In this document: in pieces, positions 25,901 through 40,263 of the stretch
Layout of the letters: the number at the start of each line of letters is the position of its first letter
How positions within the stretch are numbered: position 1 is the stretch's first letter
Assembly (NCBI GenBank): GCA_036768485.1
Contig: JAVLUZ010000746.1
Span: 1-64,000, forward strand
Length of the DNA: 64,000 nt
Reading direction: 5' to 3'
DNA from: Mermis nigrescens
Taxonomy: Eukaryota; Nematoda; Enoplea; Mermithida; Mermithidae
Made by a program: the position numbers and the translations under genes
The notes under the pieces: generated by a model
Told to the model about the DNA's origin: nothing
Database searches by the model: none
Seen by the model: only the letters and a program-made list of their open reading frames with translations

Positions 25901-28900
25901 AACAAAATTAAAGTATTGAAATTTCTTTTTAAAATTTTAACAACTTCTATAGTGAAATCGCCACAGATTTAATTAGAGAAATCTGACTTTCCCATTTTGA
26001 GCTGAATTTTAATGTATTACACGTCCTGCTTTGCTATCAAGGTGCGACAGATAGTCAGACTATGCATTATGAGTTAAGCTGACCATCAGACTTTACACCT
26101 TTCAAAAATCAATTTGGTGGAGCGAAAATTAGTTTCTTGAGCGCAGCCATAACAATCACATTGCACATCAGAAAAGTCCTAATTGGCCATATGTGTACTG
26201 TAAAAAAGCAGAAACACGAAAAATGAGTAGTCAGATTTTGCAGATTTCAAAATCAAAAAACAATAACAGTGTATAACAAAATTAAAGTATTGAAATTTCT
26301 TTTTAAAATTTTAACAACTTCTATAGTGAAATCGCCACAGATTTGATTAGAGAAATCTGACTTACCCATTTTGAGCTGAATTTTAATGTATTACACGTCC
26401 TGCTTTGCTATCAAGGTGCGACAGATAGTCAGACTATGCATTATGACTTAAGCTGACCATCAGACTTTACACCTTTTAAAAATCAATTTGGTGGAGCGAA
26501 AATTAGTTTCTTGAGCGCAGCCATAACAATCACATTGCACATCAGAAAAGTCCTAATTGGCCATATGTGTACTGTAAAAAAGCAGAAACACGAAAAATGA
26601 GTAGTCAGATTTTGCAGATTTCAAAATCAAAAAACAATAACAGTGTATAACAAAATTAAAGTATTGAAATTTCTTTTTGAAATTTTAACAACTTCTATAG
26701 TGAAATCGCCACAGATTTAATTAGAGAAATCTGACTTTCCCATTTTGAGCTGAATTTTAATGTATTACACGTCCTGCTTTGCTATCAAGGTGCGACAGAT
26801 AGTCAGACTATGCATTATGAGTTAAGCTGACCATCAGACTTTACACCTTTCAAAAATCAATTTGGTGGAGCGAAAATTAGTTTCTTGAGCGCAGCCATAA
26901 CAATCACATTGCACATCAGAAAAGTCCTAATTGGCCATATGTGTACTGTAAAAAAGCAGAAACACGAAAAATGAGTAGTCAGATTTTGCAGATTTCAAAA
27001 TCAAAAAACAATAACAGTGTATAACAAAATTAAAGTATTGAAATTTCTTTTTAAAATTTTAACAACTTCTATAGTGAAATCGCCATAGATTTGATTAGAG
27101 AAATCTGACTTACCCATTTTGAGCTGAATTTTAATGTATTACACGTCCTGCTTTGCTATCAAGGTGCGACAGATAGTCAGACTATGCATTATGACTTAAG
27201 CTGACCATCAGACTTTACACCTTTTAAAAATCAATTTAATAAAGCGAAAATTAGTTTATTGAGCGCACCCATAAGAATCACATTGCAACGTCAGATAAGT
27301 CCTAATTGGCCATATGTGTGGTACTATAAAAAAGAAGAAACACAAAAAATGAGTAGTCAGATTTTGCAGATTTCAAAATCATAAAACAATAACAGTGTAT
27401 AACAAAATTAAAGTATTGAAATTTCTTTTTGAAATTTTAACAACTTCTATAGTGAAATCGCCACAGATTTAATTAGAGAAATCTGACTTTCCCATTTTGA
27501 GCTGAATTTTAATGTATTACACGTCCTGCTTTGCTATCAAGGTGCGACAGATAGTCAGACTATGCATTATGAGTTAAGCTGACCATCAGACTTTACACCT
27601 TTCAAAAATCAATTTGGTGGAGCGAAAATTAGTTTCTTGAGCGCAGCCATAACAATCACATTGCACATCAGAAAAGTCCTAATTGGCCATATGTGTACTG
27701 TAAAAAAGCAGAAACACGAAAAATGAGTAGTCAGATTTTGCAGATTTCAAAATCAAAAAACAATAACAGTGTATAACAAAATTAAAGTATTGAAATTTCT
27801 TTTTAAAATTTTAACAACTTCTATAGTGAAATCGCCACAGATTTAATTAGAGAAATCTGACTTTCCCATTTTGAGCTGAATTTTAATGTATTACACGTCC
27901 TGCTTTGCTATCAAGGTGCGACAGATAGTCAGACTATGCATTATGAGTTAAGCTGACCATCAGACTTTACACCTTTCAAAAATCAATTTGGTAGAGCGAA
28001 AATTAGTTTCTTGAGCGCAGCCATAACAATCACATTGCAACATCAGAAAAGTCCTAATTGGCCATATGTGTACTGTAAAAAAGCAGAAACACGAAAAATG
28101 AGTAGTCAGATTTTGCAGATTTCAAAATCAAAAAACAATAACAGTGTATAACAAAATTAAAGTATTGAAATTTCTTTTTAAAATTTTAACAACTTCTATA
28201 GTGAAATCGCCACAGATTTAATTAGAGAAATCTGACTTTCCCATTTTGAGCTGAATTTTAATGTATTACACGTCCTGCTTTGCTATCAAGGTGCGACAGA
28301 TAGTCAGACTATGCATTATGAGTTAAGCTGACCATCAGACTTTACACCTTTCAAAAATCAATTTGGTGGAGCGAAAATTAGTTTCTTGAGCGCAGCCATA
28401 ACAATCACATTGCAACATCAGAAAAGTCCTAATTGGCCATATGTGTACTGTAAAAAAGCAGAAACACAAAAAATGAGTAGTCAGATTTTGCAGATTTCAA
28501 AATCAAAAAACAATAACAGTGTATAACAAAATTAAAGTATTGAAATTTCTTTTTGAAATTTTAACAACTTCTATAGTGAAATCGCCACAGATTTGATTAG
28601 AGAAATCTGACTTTCCCATTTTGAGCTGAATTTTAATGTATTACACGTCCTGCTTTGCTATCAAGGTGCGACAGATAGTCAGACTATGCATTATGAGTTA
28701 AGCTGACCATCAGACTTTACACCTTTTAAAAATCAATTTGGTGGAGCGAAAATTAGTTTCTTGAGCGCAGCCATAACAATCACATTGCAACATCAGAAAA
28801 GTCCTAATTGGCCATATGTGTACTGTAAAAAAGCAGAAACACGAAAAATGAGTAGTCAGATTTTGCAGATTTCAAAATCAAAAAACAATAACAGTGTATA

Positions 28901-31900
28901 ACAAAATTAAAGTATTGAAATTTCTTTTTAAAATTTTAACAACTTCTATAGTGAAATCGCCACAGATTTAATTAGAGAAATCTGACTTTCCCATTTTGAG
29001 CTGAATTTTAATGTATTACACGTCCTGCTTTGCTATCAAGGTGCGACAGATAGTCAGACTATGCATTATGAGTTAAGCTGACCATCAGACTTTACACCTT
29101 TCAAAAATCAATTTGGTGGAGCGAAAATTAGTTTCTTGAGCGCAGCCATAACAATCACATTGCACATCAGAAAAGTCCTAATTGGCCATATGTGTACTGT
29201 AAAAAAGCAGAAACACGAAAAATGAGTAGTCAGATTTTGCAGATTTCAAAATCAAAAAACAATAACAGTGTATAACAAAATTAAAGTATTGAAATTTCTT
29301 TTTAAAATTTTAACAACTTCTATAGTGAAATCGCCATAGATTTGATTAGAGAAATCTGACTTACCCATTTTGAGCTGAATTTTAATGTATTACACGTCCT
29401 GCTTTGCTATCAAGGTGCGACAGATAGTCAGACTATGCATTATGACTTAAGCTGACCATCAGACTTTACACCTTTTAAAAATCAATTTAATAAAGCGAAA
29501 ATTAGTTTATTGAGCGCAGCCATAAGAATCACATTGCAACGTCAGATAAGTCCTAATTGGCCATATGTGTGTACTGTAAAAAAGCAGAAACACAAAAAAT
29601 GAGTAGTCAGATTTTGCAGATTTCAAAATCAAAAAACAATAACAGTGTATAACAAAATTAAAGTATTGAAATTTCTTTTTGAAATTTTAACAACTTCTAT
29701 AGTGAAATCGCCACAGATTTAATTAGAGAAATCTGACTTTCCCATTTTGAGCTGAATTTTAATGTATTACACGTCCTGCTTTGCTATCAAGGTGCGACAG
29801 ATAGTCAGACTATGCATTATGAGTTAAGCTGACCATCAGACTTTACACCTTTCAAAAATCAATTTGGTGGAGCGAAAATTAGTTTCTTGAGCGCAGCCAT
29901 AACAATCACATTGCACATCAGAAAAGTCCTAATTGGCCATATGTGTACTGTAAAAAAGCAGAAACACGAAAAATGAGTAGTCAGATTTTGCAGATTTCAA
30001 AATCAAAAAACAATAACAGTGTATAACAAAATTAAAGTATTGAAATTTCTTTTTAAAATTTTAACAACTTCTATAGTGAAATCGCCATAGATTTAATTAG
30101 AGAAATCTGACTTTCCCATTTTGAGCTGAATTTTAATGTATTACACGTCCTGCTTTGCTATCAAGGTGCGACAGATAGTCAGACTATGCATTATGAGTTA
30201 AGCTGACCATCAGACTTTACACCTTTCAAAAATCAATTTGGTAGAGCGAAAATTAGTTTCTTGAGCGCAGCCATAACAATCACATTGCAACATCAGAAAA
30301 GTCCTAATTGGCCATATGTGTACTGTAAAAAAGCAGAAACACGAAAAATGAGTAGTCAGATTTTGCAGATTTCAAAATCAAAAAACAATAACAGTGTATA
30401 ACAAAATTAAAGTATTGAAATTTCTTTTTAAAATTTTAACAACTTCTATAGTGAAATCGCCACAGATTTAATTAGAGAAATCTGACTTTCCCATTTTGAG
30501 CTGAATTTTAATGTATTACACGTCCTGCTTTGCTATCAAGGTGCGACAGATAGTCAGACTATGCATTATGAGTTAAGCTGACCATCAGACTTTACACCTT
30601 TCAAAAATCAATTTGGTGGAGCGAAAATTAGTTTCTTGAGCGCAGCCATAACAATCACATTGCAACATCAGAAAAGTCCTAATTGGCCATATGTGTACTG
30701 TAAAAAAGCAGAAACACGAAAAATGAGTAGTCAGATTTTGCAGATTTCAAAATCAAAAAACAATAACAGTGTATAACAAAATTAAAGTATTGAAATTTCT
30801 TTTTAAAATTTTAACAACTTCTATAGTGAAATCGCCATAGATTTGATTAGAGAAATCTGACTTACCCATTTTGAGCTGAATTTTAATGTATTACACGTCC
30901 TGCTTTGCTATCAAGGTGCGACAGATAGTCAGACTATGCATTATGACTTAAGCTGACCATCAGACTTTACACCTTTTAAAAATCAATTTAATAAAGCGAA
31001 AATTAGTTTATTGAGCGCAGCCATAACAATCACATTGCACATCAGAAAAGTCCTAATTGGCCATATGTGTACTGTAAAAAAGCAGAAACACAAAAAATGA
31101 GTAGTCAGATTTTGCAGATTTCAAAATCAAAAAACAATAACAGTGTATAACAAAATTAAAGTATTGAAATTTCTTTTTGAAATTTTAACAACTTCTATAG
31201 TGAAATCGCCACAGATTTAATTAGAGAAATCTGACTTTCCCATTTTGAGCTGAATTTTAATGTATTACACGTCCTGCTTTGCTATCAAGGTGCGACAGAT
31301 AGTCAGACTATGCATTATGAGTTAAGCTGACCATCAGACTTTACACCTTTCAAAAATCAATTTGGTGGAGCGAAAATTAGTTTCTTGAGCGCAGCCATAA
31401 CAATCACATTGCACATCAGAAAAGTCCTAATTGGCCATATGTGTACTGTAAAAAAGCAGAAATACGAAAAATGAGTAGTCAGATTTTGCAGACTTCAAAA
31501 TCAAAAAACAATAACAGTGTATAACAAAATTAAAGTATTGCAATTTCTTTTTAAAATTTTAACAACTTCTATAGTGAAATCGCCATAGATTTGATTAGAG
31601 AAATCTGACTTACCCATTTTGAGCTGAATTTTAATGTATTACACGTCCTGCTTTGCTATCAAGGTACGACAGATAGTCAGACTATGCATTATGACTTAAG
31701 CTGACCATCAGACTTTACACCTTTTAAAAATCAATTTAATAAAGCGAAAATTAGTTTATTGAGCGCACCCATAAGAGTCACATTGCAACGTCAGATAAGT
31801 CCTAATTGGCCATATGTGTGGTACTATAAAAAAGAAGAAACACAAAAAATGAGTAGTCAGATTTTGCAGATTTCAAAATCATAAAACAATAACAGTGTAT

Positions 31901-34900
31901 AACAAAATTAAAGTATTGAAATTTCTTTTTGAAATTTTAACAACTTCTATAGTGAAATCGCCACAGATTTAATTAGAGAAATCTGACTTTCCCATTTTGA
32001 GCTGAATTTTAATGTATTACACGTCCTGCTTTGCTATCAAGGTGCGACAGATAGTCAGACTATGCATTATGAGTTAAGCTGACCATCAGACTTTACACCT
32101 TTCAAAAATCAATTTGGTGGAGCGAAAATTAGTTTCTTGAGCGCAGCCATAACAATCACATTGCACATCAGAAAAGTCCTAATTGGCCATATGTGTACTG
32201 TAAAAAAGCAGAAACACGAAAAATGAGTAGTCAGATTTTGCAGATTTCAAAATCAAAAAACAATAACAGTGTATAACAAAATTAAAGTATTGAAATTTCT
32301 TTTTAAAATTTTAACAACTTCTATAGTGAAATCGCCACAGATTTGATTAGAGAAATCTGACTTACCCATTTTGAGCTGAATTTTAATGTATTACACGTCC
32401 TGCTTTGCTATCAAGGTGCGACAGATAGTCAGACTATGCATTATGACTTAAGCTGACCATCAGACTTTACACCTTTTAAAAATCAATTTAATAAAGCGAA
32501 AATTAGTTTATTGAGCGCAGCCATAACAATCACATTGCAACATCAGAAAAGTCCTAATTGGCCATATGTGTGTACTGTAAAAAAGCAGAAACACAAAAAA
32601 TGAGTAGTCAGATTTTGCAGATTTCAAAATCAAAAAACAATAACAGTGTATAACAAAATTAAAGTATTGAAATTTCTTTTTGAAATTTTAACAACTTCTA
32701 TAGTGAAATCGCCACAGATTTAATTAGAGAAATCTGACTTTCCCATTTTGAGCTGAATTTTAATGTATTACACGTCCTGCTTTGCTATCAAGGTGCGACA
32801 GATAGTCAGACTATGCATTATGAGTTAAGCTGACCATCAGACTTTACACCTTTCAAAAATCAATTTGGTGGAGCGAAAATTAGTTTCTTGAGCGCAGCCA
32901 TAACAATCACATTGCACATCAGAAAAGTCCTAATTGGCCATATGTGTACTGTAAAAAAGCAGAAACACGAAAAATGAGTAGTCAGATTTTGCAGATTTCA
33001 AAATCAAAAAACAATAACAGTGTATAACAAAATTAAAGTATTGAAATTTCTTTTTAAAATTTTAACAACTTCTATAGTGAAATCGCCATAGATTTGATTA
33101 GAGAAATCTGACTTACCCATTTTGAGCTGAATTTTAATGTATTACACGTCCTGCTTTGCTATCAAGGTGCGACAGATAGTCAGACTATGCATTATGACTT
33201 AAGCTGACCATCAGACTTTACACCTTTTAAAAATCAATTTAATAAAGCGAAAATTAGTTTATTGAGCGCAGCCATAACAATCACATTGCAACATCAGAAA
33301 AGTCCTAATTGGCCATATGTGTACTGTAAAAAAGCAGAAACACAAAAAATGAGTAGTCAGATTTTGCAGATTTCAAAATCAAAAAACAATAACAGTGTAT
33401 AACAAAATTAAAGTATTGAAATTTCTTTTTGAAATTTTAACAACTTCTATAGTGAAATCGCCACAGATTTAATTAGAGAAATCTGACTTTCCCATTTTGA
33501 GCTGAATTTTAATGTATTACACGTCCTGCTTTGCTATCAAGGTGCGACAGATAGTCAGACTATGCATTATGAGTTAAGCTGACCATCAGACTTTACACCT
33601 TTCAAAAATCAATTTGGTGGAGCGAAAATTAGTTTCTTGAGCGCAGCCATAACAATCACATTGCACATCAGAAAAGTCCTAATTGGCCATATGTGTACTG
33701 TAAAAAAGCAGAAACACGAAAAATGAGTAGTCAGATTTTGCAGATTTCAAAATCAAAAAACAATAACAGTGTATAACAAAATTAAAGTATTGAAATTTCT
33801 TTTTAAAATTTTAACAACTTCTATAGTGAAATCGCCATAGATTTGATTAGAGAAATCTGACTTACCCATTTTGAGCTGAATTTTAATGTATTACACGTCC
33901 TGCTTTGCTATCAAGGTGCGACAGATAGTCAGACTATGCATTATGACTTAAGCTGACCATCAGACTTTACACCTTTTAAAAATCAATTTAATAAAGCGAA
34001 AATTAGTTTATTGAGCGCAGCCATAACAATCACATTGCAACATCAGAAAAGTCCTAATTGGCCATATGTGTGTACTGTAAAAAAGCAGAAACACAAAAAA
34101 TGAGTAGTCAGATTTTGCAGATTTCAAAATCAAAAAACAATAACAGTGTATAACAAAATTAAAGTATTGAAATTTCTTTTTGAAATTTTAACAACTTCTA
34201 TAGTGAAATCGCCACAGATTTAATTAGAGAAATCTGACTTTCCCATTTTGAGCTGAATTTTAATGTATTACACGTCCTGCTTTGCTATCAAGGTGCGACA
34301 GATAGTCAGACTATGCATTATGAGTTAAGCTGACCATCAGACTTTACACCTTTCAAAAATCAATTTGGTGGAGCGAAAATTAGTTTCTTGAGCGCAGCCA
34401 TAACAATCACATTGCACATCAGAAAAGTCCTAATTGGCCATATGTGTACTGTAAAAAAGCAGAAACACGAAAAATGAGTAGTCAGATTTTGCAGATTTCA
34501 AAATCAAAAAACAATAACAGTGTATAACAAAATTAAAGTATTGAAATTTCTTTTTAAAATTTTAACAACTTCTATAGTGAAATCGCCACAGATTTAATTA
34601 GAGAAATCTGACTTTCCCATTTTGAGCTGAATTTTAATGTATTACACGTCCTGCTTTGCTATCAAGGTGCGACAGATAGTCAGACTATGCATTATGAGTT
34701 AAGCTGACCATCAGACTTTACACCTTTCAAAAATCAATTTGGTGGAGCGAAAATTAGTTTCTTGAGCGCAGCCATAACAATCACATTGCAACATCAGAAA
34801 AGTCCTAATTGGCCATATGTGTACTGTAAAAAAGCAGAAACACGAAAAATGAGTAGTCAGATTTTGCAGATTTCAAAATCAAAAAACAATAACAGTGTAT

Positions 34901-37900
34901 AACAAAATTAAAGTATTGAAATTTCTTTTTAAAATTTTAACAACTTCTATAGTGAAATCGCCACAGATTTAATTAGAGAAATCTGACTTTCCCATTTTGA
35001 GCTGAATTTTAATGTATTACACGTCCTGCTTTGCTATCAAGGTGCGACAGATAGTCAGACTATGCATTATGAGTTAAGCTGACCATCAGACTTTACACCT
35101 TTCAAAAATCAATTTGGTGGAGCGAAAATTAGTTTCTTGAGCGCAGCCATAACAATCACATTGCACATCAGAAAAGTCCTAATTGGCCATATGTGTACTG
35201 TAAAAAAGCAGAAACACGAAAAATGAGTAGTCAGATTTTGCAGATTTCAAAATCAAAAAACAATAACAGTGTATAACAAAATTAAAGTATTGAAATTTCT
35301 TTTTAAAATTTTAACAACTTCTATAGTGAAATCGCCACAGATTTGATTAGAGAAATCTGACTTACCCATTTTGAGCTGAATTTTAATGTATTACACGTCC
35401 TGCTTTGCTATCAAGGTGCGACAGATAGTCAGACTATGCATTATGAGTTAAGCTGACCATCAGACTTTACACCTTTCAAAAATCAATTTGGTGGAGCGAA
35501 AATTAGTTTCTTGAGCGCAGCCATAACAATCACATTGCACATCAGAAAAGTCCTAATTGGCCATATGTGTACTGTAAAAAAGCAGAAACACGAAAAATGA
35601 GTAGTCAGATTTTGCAGATTTCAAAATCAAAAAACAATAACAGTGTATAACAAAATTAAAGTATTGAAATTTCTTTTTAAAATTTTAACAACTTCTATAG
35701 TGAAATCGCCACAGATTTAATTAGAGAAATCTGACTTTCCCATTTTGAGCTGAATTTTAATGTATTACACGTCCTGCTTTGCTATCAAGGTGCGACAGAT
35801 AGTCAGACTATGCATTATGAGTTAAGCTGACCATCAGACTTTACACCTTTCAAAAATCAATTTGGTGGAGCGAAAATTAGTTTCTTGAGCGCAGCCATAA
35901 CAATCACATTGCACATCAGAAAAGTCCTAATTGGCCATATGTGTACTGTAAAAAAGCAGAAACACGAAAAATGAGTAGTCAGATTTTGCAGATTTCAAAA
36001 TCAAAAAACAATAACAGTGTATAACAAAATTAAAGTATTGAAATTTCTTTTTAAAATTTTAACAACTTCTATAGTGAAATCGCCACAGATTTGATTAGAG
36101 AAATCTGACTTACCCATTTTGAGCTGAATTTTAATGTATTACACGTCCTGCTTTGCTATCAAGGTGCGACAGATAGTCAGACTATGCATTATGACTTAAG
36201 CTGACCATCAGACTTTACACCTTTCAAAAATCAATTTGGTAGAGCGAAAATTAGTTTCTTGAGCGCAGCCATAACAATCACATTGCAACATCAGAAAAGT
36301 CCTAATTGGCCATATGTGTACTGTAAAAAAGCAGAAACACGAAAAATGAGTAGTCAGATTTTGCAGATTTCAAAATCAAAAAACAATAACAGTGTATAAC
36401 AAAATTAAAGTATTGAAATTTCTTTTTGAAATTTTAACAACTTCTATAGTGAAATCGCCACAGATTTAATTAGAGAAATCTGACTTTCCCATTTTGAGCT
36501 GAATTTTAATGTATTACACGTCCTGCTTTGCTATCAAGGTGCGACAGATAGTCAGACTATGCATTATGAGTTAAGCTGACCATCAGACTTTACACCTTTC
36601 AAAAATCAATTTGGTGGAGCGAAAATTAGTTTCTTGAGCGCAGCCATAACAATCACATTGCACATCAGAAAAGTCCTAATTGGCCATATGTGTACTGTAA
36701 AAAAGCAGAAACACGAAAAATGAGTAGTCAGATTTTGCAGATTTCAAAATCAAAAAACAATAACAGTGTATAACAAAATTAAAGTATTGAAATTTCTTTT
36801 TAAAATTTTAACAACTTCTATAGTGAAATCGCCACAGATTTGATTAGAGAAATCTGACTTTCCCATTTTGAGCTGAATTTTAATGTATTACACGTCCTGC
36901 TTTGCTATCAAGGTGCGACAGATAGTCAGACTATGCATTATGAGTTAAGCTGACCATCAGACTTTACACCTTTCAAAAATCAATTTGGTGGAGCGAAAAT
37001 TAGTTTCTTGAGCGCAGCCATAACAATCACATTGCAACATCAGAAAAGTCCTAATTGGCCATATGTGTACTGTAAAAAAGCAGAAACACAAAAAATGAGT
37101 AGTCAGATTTTGCAGATTTCAAAATCAAAAAACAATAACAGTGTATAACAAAATTAAAGTATTGAAATTTCTTTTTAAAATTTTAACAACTTCTATAGTG
37201 AAATCGCCACAGATTTAATTAGAGAAATCTGACTTTCCCATTTTGAGCTGAATTTTAATGTATTACACGTCCTGCTTTGCTATCAAGGTGCGACAGATAG
37301 TCAGACTATGCATTATGAGTTAAGCTGACCATCAGACTTTACACCTTTCAAAAATCAATTTGGTGGAGCGAAAATTAGTTTCTTGAGCGCAGCCATAACA
37401 ATCACATTGCACATCAGAAAAGTCCTAATTGGCCATATGTGTACTGTAAAAAAGCAGAAACACGAAAAATGAGTAGTCAGATTTTGCAGATTTCAAAATC
37501 AAAAAACAATAACAGTGTATAACAAAATTAAAGTATTGAAATTTCTTTTTAAAATTTTAACAACTTCTATAGTGAAATCGCCACAGATTTAATTAGAGAA
37601 ATCTGACTTTCCCATTTTGAGCTGAATTTTAATGTATTACACGTCCTGCTTTGCTATCAAGGTGCGACAGATAGTCAGACTATGCATTATGACTTAAGCT
37701 GACCATCAGACTTTACACCTTTCAAAAATCAATTTGGTAGAGCGAAAATTAGTTTCTTGAGCGCAGCCATAACAATCACATTGCAACATCAGAAAAGTCC
37801 TAATTGGCCATATGTGTGTACTGTAAAAAAGCAGAAACACAAAAAATGAGTAGTCAGATTTTGCAGATTTCAAAATCAAAAAACAATAACAGTGTATAAC

Positions 37901-40263
37901 AAAATTAAAGTATTGAAATTTCTTTTTGAAATTTTAACAACTTCTATAGTGAAATCGCCACAGATTTGATTAGAGAAATCTGACTTTCCCATTTTGAGCT
38001 GAATTTTAATGTATTACACGTCCTGCTTTGCTATCAAGGTGCGACAGATAGTCAGACTATGCATTATGAGTTAAGCTGACCATCAGACTTTACACCTTTC
38101 AAAAATCAATTTGGTGGAGCGAAAATTAGTTTCTTGAGCGCAGCCATAACAATCACATTGCACATCAGAAAAGTCCTAATTGGCCATATGTGTACTGTAA
38201 AAAAGCAGAAACACGAAAAATGAGTAGTCAGATTTTGCAGATTTCAAAATCAAAAAACAATAACAGTGTATAACAAAATTAAAGTATTGAAATTTCTTTT
38301 TGAAATTTTAACAACTTCTATAGTGAAATCGCCACAGATTTAATTAGAGAAATCTGACTTTCCCATTTTGAGCTGAATTTTAATGTATTACACGTCCTGC
38401 TTTGCTATCAAGGTGCGACAGATAGTCAGACTATGCATTATGAGTTAAGCTGACCATCAGACTTTACACCTTTCAAAAATCAATTTGGTGGAGCGAAAAT
38501 TAGTTTCTTGAGCGCAGCCATAACAATCACATTGCAACATCAGAAAAGTCCTAATTGGCCATATGTGTGTACTGTAAAAAAGCAGAAACACAAAAAATGA
38601 GTAGTCAGATTTTGCAGATTTCAAAATCAAAAAACAATAACAGTGTATAACAAAATTAAAGTATTGCAATTTCTTTTTAAAATTTTAACAACTTCTATAG
38701 TGAAATCGCCACAGATTTGATTAGAGAAATCTGACTTACCCATTTTGAGCTGAATTTTAATGTATTACACGTCCTGCTTTGCTATCAAGGTGCGACAGAT
38801 AGTCAGACTATGCATTATGACTTAAGCTGACCATCAGACTTTACACCTTTTAAAAATCAATTTAATAAAGCGAAAATTAGTTTATTGAGCGCACCCATAA
38901 CAGTCACATTGCAACGTCAGATAAGTCCTAATTGGCCATATGTGTGGTACTATAAAAAAGAAGAAACACAAAAAATGAGTAGTCAGATTTTGCAGATTTC
39001 AAAATCATAAAACAATAACAGTGTATAACAAAATTAAAGTATTGAAATTTCTTTTTGAAATTTTAACAACTTCTATAGTGAAATCGCCACAGATTTAATT
39101 AGAGAAATCTGACTTTCCCATTTTGAGCTGAATTTTAATGTATTACACGTCCTGCTTTGCTATCAAGGTGCGACAGATAGTCAGACTATGCATTATGAGT
39201 TAAGCTGACCATCAGACTTTACACCTTTTAAAAATCAATTTGGTAGAGCGAAAATTAGTTTCTTGAGCGCAGCCATAACAATCACATTGCAACATCAGAA
39301 AAGTCCTAATTGGCCATATGTGTACTGTAAAAAAGCAGAAACACAAAAAATGAGTAGTCAGATTTTGCAGATTTCAAAATCAAAAAACAATAACAGTGTA
39401 TAACAAAATTAAAGTATTGAAATTTCTTTTTGAAATTTTAACAACTTCTATAGTGAAATCGCCACAGATTTAATTAGAGAAATCTGACTTTCCCATTTTG
39501 AGCTGAATTTTAATGTATTACACGTCCTGCTTTGCTATCAAGGTGCGACAGATAGTCAGACTATGCATTATGAGTTAAGCTGACCATCAGACTTTACACC
39601 TTTCAAAAATCAATTTGGTGGAGCGAAAATTAGTTTCTTGAGCGCAGCCATAACAATCACATTGCACATCAGAAAAGTCCTAATTGGCCATATGTGTACT
39701 GTAAAAAAGCAGAAACACGAAAAATGAGTAGTCAGATTTTGCAGATTTCAAAATCAAAAAACAATAACAGTGTATAACAAAATTAAAGTATTGCAATTTC
39801 TTTTTAAAATTTTAACAACTTCTATAGTGAAATCGCCATAGATTTGATTAGAGAAATCTGACTTACCCATTTTGAGCTGAATTTTAATGTATTACACGTC
39901 CTGCTTTGCTATCAAGGTATGACAGATAGTCAGACTATGCATTATGACTTAAGCTGACCATCAGACTTTACACCTTTCAAAAATGCAATTTGGTGGAGCG
40001 AAAATTAGTTTCTTGAGCTCAGCCATAACAATCACATTGCAACATCAGAAAAGTCCTAATTGGCCATATGTGTGATGTGGTACTGTAAAAAAGCAGAAAC
40101 ACAAAAAATGAGTTGTCAGATTTTGCAGATTTCAAAATCAAAAAACAATAACACTGTATAACAAAATTAAACTATCGCAATTTCTTTTTGAAATTTTAAC
40201 AACTTCTATAGTGAAATCGCCACAGATTTGATTAGAGAAATCTGACTTTACCAATTTTGAGCT
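13905..40263. repeat. Satellite array, about 70 copies of a ~376-bp monomer
   Basis: Successive occurrences of TCCTGCTTTGCTATCAAGG at 14021, 14399, 14777, 15151, 15529 and 15904 give steps of 378, 378, 374, 378 and 375 bp. The same unit then repeats head to tail to about 40263. Monomers are nearly identical apart from recurring diagnostic changes that define at least two types (listed in the findings). No coding frame persists through it. Each unit contains the dyad ATAGTCAGACTAT and several TCAGA-centred sub-motifs. Composition is about two-thirds A+T. It may be pericentromeric or interstitial heterochromatin; no telomere-like repeat or known centromere-protein box was seen. Confidence 0.98.

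Noticed and set aside
38457..38669. Open frame within the satellite (also 40382-40579)
   Set aside because: Arises from one variant monomer; other copies have stops, so it is not conserved.
13905..40263. CRISPR-like array
   Set aside because: There are no short repeats with unique spacers; the whole 376-bp unit repeats, as in an ordinary eukaryotic satellite.
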